Assembly (NCBI RefSeq): GCF_949628265.1
Contig: NC_088788.1
Span: 25,096,335 to 25,160,334 of the forward strand
DNA length: 64,000 bases
Direction of reading: 5' to 3'
Source: Cloeon dipterum
Taxonomy: Eukaryota > Arthropoda > Insecta > Ephemeroptera > Baetidae
Each line of letters begins with the position of its first letter. Within the stretch, counting starts at the first letter, position 1. Made by a program: the position numbers and the translations under genes. Below, one piece after another: positions 28,101 through 36,249 of the stretch. The notes under the pieces are model-generated. The model saw only the letters and a program-made list of their open reading frames with translations. It was not told the origin of the DNA and did not search any database.

Positions 28101-29245
28101 ACCGTACGCTGTGTGTTCATATTTCCCGAGAACAATTTGAAACGTCAGCCTTGTGTGCGGTAAATGGGAGGAACTGCTCTGTACCAATGTCGAAGCGAGC
28201 AATTTATTCGTGCTGGAGAGATTGAGTTTTATGGATATTGCTCCAGCGAAACGCACGCAGTTTCTCGTCTGTACGAGTGCTGTATATGGATGTAGGATTT
28301 AATGGCCTTTTCAAATCACTATACGCAAGCAATTTTATAATTATTCCTAGACTTACAAAAGAAAATAATATTGTATACTCACGTTAATGCTATAATTAAG
28401 ATAAATAGCTTTTGATCTGAGAGCCACTGGTACTCTTTTTTTTGTACATTTGGCTAAAATTCATCTGATTGGATTAACTTAGCTTTACTCCCCGAGATCA
28501 AAAATAAGTCTATGAAATAGTGATGGAATATAGCAATAAGAAACGAACAGTAATTTATTGATACCTGATATTGAGAAGAACTCCAGGTCAAGGTTCATTG
28601 AGATTAATTTTTGCAGACTTTATAAATTAGCATTCTGACCATTCCATAAATGTAATTTTATCATTTAAAAAAAAGCGTGGGAGTGATAAGCACGTATTAT
28701 TTTTCATATTTGTATAAATGAATATTTTAGAGTTAGGAACAAAATTTAATATATAACTTTATGGATGTTACAAAACTTTGAAATAGTTTTAGCTATATTT
28801 ATTGCAGGGCAAGTAATTTTTTATGTTAATGCAATCGATGGTATATTCACTGTCATCTTTATTTAAGCGTATTTCGATCCGTTTTCCAATTCTCTCTTCA
28901 ATTTTGATTTATTTATTTACAAGTGTTTCAATAACAATTTGCCAAACAGAATTTTCATGACCATAAGAATACGGCTTTGGAACAATGATCTAGCGTTTTG
29001 AGAGGCCCTGATCAACCAAAACAATAATTGTGCATTAGAGAAAAATATGCTGAGTTTTTAACTCGCGGCGTTTGCATGATACTCACCGGGCCCCAGCTTT
29101 CGAAGCCAGCCCTTTGGGCCACCTGTCTGGCCGCCTGCTCGCCGTGGTCTCCGTTGAGTCGGACAAGAAACGAGTTGGTAAAGACGTCGGCCGACTGCAG
29201 AGGACTTGCCGCCAGCAGCGTCATCAGGGCGACCAAGTGCAACAT
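644..29245 (-). CDS. amon: Prohormone convertase 2 (amontillado), 3'-partial, 13 exons
   Basis: Kexin-family serine endoprotease that cleaves neuropeptide and peptide-hormone precursors at dibasic sites in dense-core granules. Coding exons on the minus strand, 5' to 3': 29245-29087, 14434-14330, 8154-8020, 6465-6357, 4426-4389, 4124-4048, 3690-3602, 3521-3346, 2764-2552, 1785-1685, 1626-1393, 991-827, 761-644. All junctions keep frame and give 573 codons. The ATG at 29245 opens a signal peptide of about 19 residues. A prodomain follows with a secondary SKR site near residue 75 and the RVKR cleavage site at 100-103. Catalytic residues are Asp168 (IMDDG), His209 (HGTRCAGE) and Ser384 (SGTSAAAPE). 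Position 311 in ASGDGG is Asp, the oxyanion residue that marks PC2; furin and PC1 have Asn there. The P domain begins after about residue 420. The end of the P domain and the C-terminus, about 60 residues by comparison with human PC2 (638 aa), must lie left of base 1. The identification is very secure; individual splice sites are slightly less so. Confidence 0.96.
4427..8019 (-). other. amon introns 4 and 3, no further gene seen
   Basis: Two introns of 1.9 kb (4427-6356) and 1.6 kb (6466-8019) flank the exon at 6357-6465. The sequence is AT-rich with a GC-richer patch around 7200-7520. Several short ORFs occur there on both strands, but none has a recognisable domain or splice context. Confidence 0.6.
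9550..9705 (-). other. Candidate in-frame cassette exon of amon
   Basis: On the amon strand, a GC-rich 156-nt block with no stop lies in intron 2. It is bounded by an AG (acceptor read as CCCCAG) and a GTGAGC donor. Its length is exactly 52 codons, and both neighbouring exon ends (14330 and 8154) are phase 0, so including it would keep the frame. It would insert 52 residues, rich in Pro and Arg, between ADPM and VQYA in the prodomain. Human PC2 aligns across this point without an insertion. The acceptor polypyrimidine tract is weak and another frame is also open, so this could be chance or an exonised repeat. The resemblance to an exon is direct observation; its use is inference. Confidence 0.25.
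13655..13722. repeat. (AG)n microsatellite
   Basis: About 68 bp of almost perfect AG dinucleotide repeat in amon intron 2, with one early AAAG interruption. Confidence 0.97.
15632..15816. mobile_element. Hairpin MITE-like element
   Basis: Two arms of about 61 bp (15642-15702 and 15744-15804) are near-perfect inverted copies around a 41-bp loop. Weaker complementarity extends to the outer ends, where the left end reads TACTACAAGTC and the inverted right end reads CACTGCAAATC. The arms share the block GGGGTGAGAAAATGTCACTG. There is no ORF, so this is a non-autonomous foldback or MITE. I could not define a clear target-site duplication, so the superfamily is open. Confidence 0.75.
17119..17679. 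repeat. 48-bp direct repeats flanking the LINE fragment
   Basis: 17119-17166 and 17632-17679 are identical over 48 bp, starting ACGTATCTGACTTGG. They bracket the LINE remnant 513 bp apart. They are too long for a normal target-site duplication. They may be a duplicated piece of the element's own tail or the product of a local duplication. Confidence 0.85.
17302..17610 (-). pseudogene. LINE reverse-transcriptase C-terminal fragment
   Basis: The minus strand is open from about 17610 to the stop at 17302 and encodes the C-terminal tail typical of Jockey/CR1-type non-LTR retrotransposons. The diagnostic pieces are [18 protein letters not shown], then RMRLRAPF, then [12 protein letters not shown], then [13 protein letters not shown]. 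This matches the usual pattern of a 'hKIL...PeYL' block followed by 'fryraiRLWNsLP' and 'FKkrLk..L'. The catalytic RT core is absent, so it is a 5'-truncated dead copy in amon intron 1, inserted in the same orientation as the host gene. Flanking 48-bp direct repeats are listed separately. Confidence 0.75.
19361..19374. repeat. Poly(C) run
   Basis: Fourteen consecutive C in amon intron 1. Length calls in such runs are error-prone. Confidence 0.95.
20395..20787 (+). mobile_element. 5S rRNA-derived SINE (SINE3 type)
   Basis: The first ~100 bp (20398-20495) clearly derive from 5S rRNA. They contain GGTTCTCGT, GATCACCGAAATTAA, AGCAGC and GATGGGTGAACACGCCTGG-like blocks in the order and spacing of a 5S gene. 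The block corresponding to the internal promoter (TAGATAGATGGG) is still recognisable. A 5S-unrelated body of about 270 bp follows, and the element ends in an A-rich tail (20764-20780). A 5S head, unrelated body and A-rich tail are the hallmarks of a class-3 SINE transcribed by Pol III. It lies antisense to amon in intron 1. It is not a functional 5S gene, because the 3' third of 5S is missing and the sequence has diverged. I could not define flanking duplications. Confidence 0.85.
22102..22160. repeat. (AG)n/(AAAG)n microsatellite
   Basis: About 36 bp of GA dinucleotide repeat passes into four AAAG units and a short degenerate tail. Confidence 0.97.
23822..23870. repeat. 14-bp perfect inverted repeat
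   Basis: AAAGTATGCAACCT at 23822-23835 and its exact complement at 23857-23870 surround a 21-bp spacer that itself holds an imperfect dyad around CTTAAG. It could form a stem-loop or bind a dimeric factor. No transcript context is visible. Confidence 0.7.
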
Positions 29246-29800
29246 ATCGGCGAATTCGCGGGGTTTGCCTCGACGGGGGCTGAAAAGCGGCTAGAGACAA
29301 ACGGACGACCGGTTCCTAGGTGCCCGTCGCCCAAGTCATGGGCCGAAAAACACGAACGCTGGCCGCGGCTCCACTTGGATGATCTCGGCGGGCCGCTGGC
29401 TCAGTGTATCTACCTGCTTGCTGACAACACACACCACCACCACCACCGCTGCCACCGCCGCCCCTCCAGCCCCCCAACGTCACCAGTGACGTCATAGGCA
29501 TTGATTTTTCCCCAACGCCCCGCCGACGAATCGCGCCCAGCCATTGTCCCCGCGCGCTTCCGCTTCCCCGCCGCCCTTCCTGGCCTCTGTGCGTGCACTG
29601 TTCGCGTGTATTTGTGTCCGTCCGATTTCGTTTTCTCGTCGTTGCGGCGCAGAAAATTCGCACGGCCGCCACCGCTGCTGCTTTTTCTGCGCGCCTTGGC
29701 CCGCTCAAGGGCAACGCGCCCTCCTCAATCGGAAGGATGAGCCAGGCGCCGGTTGAGAGCGAGTCTGCGCCATTTTCGTTGGGCTGGTCGGGCGCGGGAT
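29246..29800 (-). promoter_or_regulatory. GC-rich amon promoter / 5'UTR region
   Basis: The 550 bp upstream of the amon ATG are strikingly GC- and CpG-rich compared with the AT-rich surroundings, and include a CCA triplet run at about 29432-29450. This position and composition fit the proximal promoter and 5' leader. No TATA box or start site can be fixed from sequence alone. Short ORFs on both strands here reflect the base composition. Confidence 0.5.
29487..29494. promoter_or_regulatory. Perfect CRE (TGACGTCA) upstream of amon
   Basis: A full palindromic cAMP-response element 242 bp upstream of the amon start codon, inside the GC-rich block. CREB/ATF-family factors bind this sequence. The site is seen directly; its role is inferred. 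Confidence 0.5.
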
Positions 29801-32270
29801 CAATGAATCGTCGGCCAACCAGTCATTCTGAGGCTCATTCGCAGTCAAAGCTCCATGCAAGCATCTCCCTTTTTGATTACGAAACTTTCCTTGCGGTTGA
29901 TCAAAAGGGACGCCCGCGCCTGCCTTTCTATCGCCGCACCGCTACTTCTTTTTCCTCCTCCTTATTGCCGCGGCCGGCTATGTAAATCACCCATCCCGAC
30001 GGTTATGATATGCAAATGGCAAGTGTCAAACGGCGTGCCATTTTGAAAAGTCATTTGAATATTCATTAATTCGACTGCGAACGACTATTTGTGTGCTTTA
30101 GCATATAAGCGGAACCAAAACCCAAGTGTTTGCTTTCGCGGAATATTGCACGGACTGCTGCTCTAGTATAGCGTTTCTATGGAAATTCTCTGCTGTTTTC
30201 TTCTCCATTTCATAAAGTTTATATCTCATATTATAAACAATGAATATTGCAAATACATAGTAGCGACATAACTACGCTAGTTTGATGTTTATACCTAAAA
30301 TGATTTGAATAATACTTATATGTACTAAAAGTGAATAATTTTAAGCAGAAATCGTCTATCATTTTAACTTAAAACTAAAATTCAGCCAAATACTTTGAGA
30401 GAAATGAAATCTCAATCCTTGTTTAATTGGTTATATAAAACCAGGTCATTTTTTAAAAAAAAAATCCACGCGCTACAAGTTAAAATAGCCCACAAGGCCA
30501 TCTTTTTTGCAGCAGAAAAACTAGAGACAAAAATCAAAGATAACCACGAAGACCTTAGCAGAATATTAAAAGCAAAATAATGAAAAAGAGAATTGATGTT
30601 CAAGAATGGAGTTTTTATATCTCGTGGTTCTGTGCTCGGCCTTGGTGTACGTGGTGATGCAAATTTCCAATTTCTGCCGTAAAGTGCCTTCAAGAGGCAT
30701 CGCGCAACTCGAGTGAGTGATTTAAGTCAAGGGAGCCGACCAGAATTCATTGAGGGAGTGGGGCGGAAGTCGCTTTTATATTTCCCAGCGGCAGCGTAAA
30801 GAGGCGCCCGCCGAGCATGATGGATTCGCCGCGGGGATCTGCCAAGTAATTGGAGCTCGCCCACTGCGATAAGTGACCTGCCGACGATGTCGCACGCGCG
30901 TGCTCTATTTTCGCTCTTACTCTAACGCACCACCACTATTCTTGCCTTGCCACAGCTTCTGGGAGAAATTAAAAGACGGATGCAATTTCCTTTTTATCGC
31001 GATGATTGCAATATTTACTCGTGAAGCCCATTAAATTGAATAGAGATCGAGGGGAAGGCCTGCGCAGCAATATCCTTTCAGCAGCACTTTTGAGAGTAAT
31101 ATTAGCACGACACTCGACACACTGCGTATTTGCTCTTTATTTTTATCGTATCTTTTCTCTTCTCGTCTCCGCAAGCCTCGTTCTTTTCATTATCACCAAA
31201 TGCTGACGCAAAGTTGTCATCCCACCGCCGGAGTTACTGTCTCCACGCCCTTCTTATCCTTTCAAGCGCAAAATCAGACTCTACTTCTTGAAGATGTTCT
31301 CAAGGGTTGCTCCCATGAACCCAAGGCTAACTGCTCTTACTGTTTCAATTAGCAGTGACAGCAATTTATTCGAATCGGTTTGAGAAATTGAAACAAAATG
31401 TCCTGCTTTCGCGTAAGACTGGTCACATTTCATGAGTCAGGGGTGACTGATGGTTTTGAAGTTATGTGATCCGCTCGACATGAATGACGTGCAGGTTGCC
31501 TACAAATCTTCACTTTACAATTTCCCATACAATGGATTATGATTTCGTACTATCTCGGTCAACACTTTTCAACGCAGAATATAAACAATGCGAACAACAT
31601 TAAATTCATTGCTGATATTTTAGGGAAACATATTGTTCTTGATTTTCTCACGGTAATTTAAAAAAATTTAAATTGCATATTCATCCTGCAAAAAGCGTTG
31701 GTTATGTGACCCGCAAGACACATCACTTTTTATCGTTTTGAAAAATCGGAACAATCCAATTGAGCAGAATACAAACATACTTTAATTATTTGACGTGTTT
31801 GCCACCAAAGACTATTAATTTTTCTTTTTTCAAATATTACCTGTCTCTCTTGACCGTTCAATACACTACACAGTATTTTAAAAGTTCATCCTTGTTGAAT
31901 TTCCATGGCAAAAATATTAAACGAACTGAGAGCTAAGGAGAAAACTGCAAATCATGCTTATATGTTTACAGTAGTTACGCCTGAAGCAATTTTAGCAGAA
32001 TATTAAAAGCAATGCAATGAGAAAGAATTCATGTTCAAAAATGGAGTTATTATCAATTGATAAATATATTGATTCTGAAAAGACGTGTCTCTTATTAAAT
32101 TGCTCTGCAATGTGTCAGTCTAGCAAGGATAATAAAAACCCTTCGCACCGGTAATATCAAACAGGAAACATGACTAGGTTTGCATTTCTATTTTCTTCTG
32201 CCCAATTTAGTATAACGTTTTTAAATAGTGTGCAGAAGTTGGTAACAAAAAGTTTGGAGATAATAATAAA
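29801..32270. other. Intergenic, amon upstream to CLPTM1L 3' end
   Basis: AT-rich DNA with no supportable gene. It contains the dispersed pair of ~63-bp repeats at 30555 and 31992. Confidence 0.6.
30555..32053. repeat. Dispersed ~63-bp direct repeat pair
   Basis: 30555-30618 and 31992-32053 share TTAGCAGAATATTAAAAGCA followed by similar AATGA-GAAAG and ATGTTCAA-AATGGAGTT blocks with a few mismatches. They look like short copies of an unclassified interspersed repeat, same orientation, 1.4 kb apart. Confidence 0.75.
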
Positions 32271-32273
32271 CAT

Positions 32274-32284
32274 TTTATTTTATT
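32274..32284 (-). terminator. CLPTM1L polyadenylation signals
   Basis: Two overlapping AATAAA hexamers on the minus strand (TTTATT at 32274 and 32279) lie about 170 nt past the CLPTM1L stop codon. Confidence 0.5.
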
Positions 32285-32453
32285 AATGGAACTATCAATT
32301 TTTAAATGCAAAACAACATTGTAAACAATTCACAGCAAATGATTTTGTGTTCTTTTGAACATAAGAAATACAACAAATGATATATCATGCTATAAAAATT
32401 TGTGGCTTGAGTGGAATTTGATGCTGCAGAGGTTACTGTTCACACCAATGAAA

Positions 32454-34902
32454 TCAGTCTTTCTTGAGACGTTCCTCACCAACAGTTTCATCGATTTCAG
32501 TGCCATGATCCACTCTTTTCTTATCAACTGGATAGAGCCTGGAAAAAATAGTTTAAAAATTGGGGAAAGAAAAATGGCAAATTGGCTCACCATCTCTGAT
32601 AGAGATATACAAGGAACACAGCATCATCTCGGAAGCAGGCAACTCTGTGCGCTGTCGGCATGGTGATTGTGAATGCAAAGAGATCATCGATGAATGTGTT
32701 GAAGGCCTTGTACATGAAAGCCCTCCATGGGAGATGAGCAACCGATTTCAATTTGTAGTTGATGAACAACTGTGGCAGCATGAAAAGGAAGCCAAATGCG
32801 TACACACCGCGAACCATATTATGGACTGTCCACGAATACCAGCTGAAACAAACCAAAAATCAAAGTTCTACGCGTCCTATCGATGATATTTATTTTTCAT
32901 ATTCACCCTGTGTGCGGTTCATAAAGGAGAGAGTAGATCGCACCTCCAATGCACAAAGGCCACAGCAAATACTGCAAGTATGACATGCACTGCTGATCAA
33001 ATTGCTGAGTTTGGCTTTCGGCTGAACCAGTTGAGCCTATCTGGATCCCACTGAACGAAATCTGAACTCTGAGGCACTTCTTCACCTTCCAAAACTGAAA
33101 AATAAAATCATTTTTTCTTAACACGATGTTTAATTCCGAATTTACCAGCTAAGGAATTAATTGAATAAAGACTTGACTGGTTGCATATTTTAATAAAAGA
33201 GCCTCGTATTATAATAGGAAAATAAAATCTCTAAATGGAATAACATTTCTTCGAGATTTTATGGCTAATTTATTACACTACAACTAATCATCTCTTTTAA
33301 TTTCATTTAAATTTGTGATAATATTTGAATATACTGGCTGTTGGCCGTACAACCTTGGAAAAAATATAATTTAATCTTAAGATTTTACTTTCATTTTTAA
33401 CAACTTAATATAATTAAAAAATCTTCCAATATTTTAACGCCACAGTGGGAGAAACCTCCTATAAAAAATGTATACCTCTACTAGTGTTGTCAATCCTGCA
33501 GGAACAAGCACAAGCATGGAAGTGTTTTCGTCCAGTAGGTACAAAAACACTACAGCCTGACTGAAAGCTCTCCACAAAATGGTCCGGGTAGACAGGCCAA
33601 CAAAAGATTTGGTATGACGCCAGAAGTTCACGTCATTTTTCAAAGCCAAGAAATCAAAGAGAAGCTGGTAATTTTTGATTAGAAATGTTGCGGGTGAATG
33701 ACATTCAAATTTACATGTAAAGCAGCCACAAACATTGTAGTGCACAACAGGTAAATGTTGGTGTCAGCAAATATGCCCTTCACTTCATCAATATCTTTGG
33801 CAGAGAACCCAAATTCCTTCAGCGATCTCAAACCACTTTCCAGCTGCAGCATCAATCTGAAGATTTAAAGATATACCAGAATGAATAAAAATCATCTGCG
33901 CTACCTTAATTTTCCAACTGCGATCGGAGAATAAGAGAGAGTAATGTTTGCTTCCATCATGTCCTTGTTCACTTCAATCAAGTCTGATATTCTGCTGCTC
34001 AAGTAGTTGTATTGAATAAGAGGTAAGTACGAGCCATCTGGGGCCAATCTGTAAAGCATCATTATTATGTTGAACAAACTGCTATTTTAATTGGAAAAGT
34101 TTTAGCAACCTGAGCAAGTAAGCTAGCTCTGGAGGAAGGTCTTTCATGGGAAGAGAGTATGATTCTGTCAAAATGTTGAATTGAACAGACGGTTTGATAT
34201 GCACCACTGGAGTTTTGAGTCGATTTGTGTTCTAAATCATGATTATTATATAAACATAAGGAAAAATGGTAGCTTTAACCATACTTTCTCAGATTCAGAT
34301 TTTTTCTGTTTGTCATCTAGGAGCTTGAAGGTTTCTGCTTGGGGAACACGATACTGGGTCAATTTGGCAAAAGCGGTTATTGTGAAAGGATCCTGCATCA
34401 AGTTGATCCAGAGGCCTCCGCCTTGGATGTTGGCTCTCTCTTTAGCCCTGCCAAAATCAGAAGCTGCCACGAAGAGATGAAGATAGAGAGATCCGTTGTT
34501 TCTCACAGATTGGGGCAGAGGAATGATGAGGGGCCTTCGCAATAACAATAATTTTTAGCCAGATTTTCAATAGGTGTGGATGAAATTTCATACTTTTCAA
34601 GCTCATCTTTGTACTTAAAATTCTTATTATTGTACACTAGCTTCACTTCACTTTCTAACGACGGGTTTCTTCGTACTGATGTAAATCCAAACATCTGGAA
34701 TAGCAATGAATGTTCAATATTTTATAAAATTAGAAAATCTCTTCCAAACCTGAAGTTTAGGTTCTTTTGCCAAGAAGGAATGAAAGCAACTTTGTCCAAC
34801 ATCACATTTGGGAGGAATAAACAGACGGGCTATTGTCCAAATTGAGTGGGTCATGTAGGCAATGAAAATGCAGGACCCCAAAAGGGTGAACGAGAACTTC
34901 AT
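32454..34902 (-). CDS. Clptm1l: CLPTM1-like protein (CLPTM1L/CRR9), complete, 10 exons
   Basis: Multipass ER membrane protein of the CLPTM1 family; the human protein acts as a glucosaminylphosphatidylinositol scramblase in GPI synthesis. Exons 5' to 3': 34902-34750, 34694-34594, 34534-34285, 34231-34110, 34048-33905, 33856-33715, 33664-33476, 33094-32907, 32842-32591, 32538-32454. They give 541 aa, against 538 in human. An N-terminal hydrophobic segment is followed by a luminal region with RNNGSLY. Signature blocks are LLFDFLALKND, STRTILWRAF, LDENTSMLVLVPAG, FWKVKK, CIGGAIYSLL, WYSW, FMLPQLFINYKLKSVAHLPW, FNTFIDDLFAF and FRDDAVFLVYLYQRW. The C-terminus ends RLKKD. Eight of nine introns are 48-64 nt. 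One 59-nt intron (34535-34593) is easy to miss: without it the gene appears frameshifted, and with it the protein aligns to human without a gap. Confidence 0.96.
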
Positions 34903-34946
34903 TTCGGTGTGAAAATCGTTTGATGAACAGACGAAGCAAATAAACT

Positions 34947-35147
34947 ATGAACCAAGAACTGAAAAGTTACATCCACTTTTCTGTAGCCGAGCTTCTCAGT
35001 AAAAAAATAACTCTCGCATTCTTGATTCTTGTTGTGATTGGTTTTGGAATAGCAACCGTCCAAATCTTTTCTCCTAAAGAGATCCTGCGTTCGGCGTGGT
35101 TCGGCGTTCAGCTCGCTCGATTTGAGTTGGCACTAAATAGAAAATAA
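34947..35147 (+). CDS. Small single-pass membrane ORF, unidentified
   Basis: A 66-codon ORF starts 45 bp from the CLPTM1L start codon on the opposite strand. It has one clear hydrophobic stretch (KKITLAFLILVVIGFGIATV, about residues 19-38) with charged flanks. I do not recognise it. It overlaps what should be the CLPTM1L promoter or 5'UTR, so it could be a real microprotein, an alternative exon or chance. Confidence 0.18.
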   Translation: MNQELKSYIHFSVAELLSKKITLAFLILVVIGFGIATVQIFSPKEILRSAWFGVQLARFELALNRK

Positions 35148-36228
35148 ACTAAGAAGTGTTCTGGATAAACGTACCTACACGCAACGAGCAGGGAAACAAC
35201 TTAACGTAGGCAACAGCATGATGTCTAGTGCTTGACGACGTTTGAATTCGTTTGCCCTGCCTGCTAAAGTATGCGGATTGATACGGACCAGCTGGTACAC
35301 CGTAAACACGTTCTCAGCCAATGACCGATCATTGACAAAACAGCGAGAATCACACAAACACTCCTCTTGGTTGTATGTACCAAAGAATTTGGTGAAATTC
35401 AATTCGTTTGTCGACTTTGTCGATCGTTGGAGGCCCATCGAGCGGATGATATCCGAATTCCTTGGAACGTATTTTTCGTATTATTTTCGTTCCTTTTTAG
35501 GTGAGTAAGTTGATATGATGAGATACGCACGATAATGCAGCCTCTTTTCTCTTGCCTCGCGCGACCAGGATAACCTAAATAATACTGTTATAATCATCCA
35601 TGGTCATTACTATATATTATGTAATTGCATTAAAAGTTCTGCGCAACACTTTTCATGCTATCCCCAAAACATTTTTCACGTGCCAGAAAAATTGTTATAG
35701 TTTGACAGTGATTTTGGTAAGAGGGTGGTTTTCCTGTGTAGAGGGGGTGAATGGCGTCATTGTCGTCATTGTGTGTAGACCTGACGCATTCTTAAGCGAA
35801 CGGTCACCTACATACTTTTTCATGACAACTCAAAAAGTCAAATTATTAAATAATAATATGAACTTAAATTTATCAGCGCAGTATTTTACTATAATATTAT
35901 CAATTAGGCAAAGCTATAATAATTTTCTTTGCTTGCCCTCTTGCTGAATGAGTGTATTCATTAATAGAAAGTAGCGCTATTAGCAGAAGTTAATTTCACC
36001 ACGATGAGCTGTTGTCCAGAACCGATTAGGAATTAACATTCTTAAAATAAATAATAATACTTTCTCAAAAAAGTTTATTTTTGGTTTATAAAAATGAAAG
36101 CGATATTTATAAACTTAATTTTGATTTTTCCTAGGTTATAAATAAAAACTTTTTAGAGCCAAGAATTTCTCATCAATGGATTCCATGTATGGCTTATAAA
36201 AACTAAAGTGGCGCATTTGGTATTCCAG
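35148..36228 (+). promoter_or_regulatory. Divergent CLPTM1L/DIS3L2 promoter region
   Basis: Intergenic stretch between head-to-head genes. A strong donor (GTGAGTAAG) occurs at 35502, and an acceptor (TATTCCAG) ends at 36228, 21 bp before the DIS3L2 start codon. A non-coding first exon ending at about 35501 is therefore likely. No TATA box or other motif stands out. Confidence 0.4.
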
Positions 36229-36249
36229 GTTGCGATAGTTCAAAGTGCC

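Larger units (their letters stand above)
14435..29086 (-). other. amon intron 1 (14.7 kb)
   Basis: Very large first intron separating the signal-peptide exon from the rest of the gene. It contains a hairpin MITE (about 15632-15816), a LINE fragment (17302-17610), a 14-bp poly(C) run, a 5S-derived SINE (20395-20787), an (AG)n/(AAAG)n array and a short inverted repeat at 23822-23870. Two perfect TGACGTCA sites lie at 19432 and 28000. I could not identify any nested gene. Confidence 0.7.

Noticed and set aside
29072..29985. Several ORFs of up to 141 codons on both strands around the amon start
   Set aside because: Base composition of the GC-rich promoter explains them. Only the minus-strand signal-peptide frame matches a known protein.
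34535..34593. Apparent +1 frameshift in CLPTM1L suggesting a pseudogene or assembly error
   Set aside because: A 59-nt GT-AG intron here restores the frame and gives a gap-free match to human CLPTM1L over this region.
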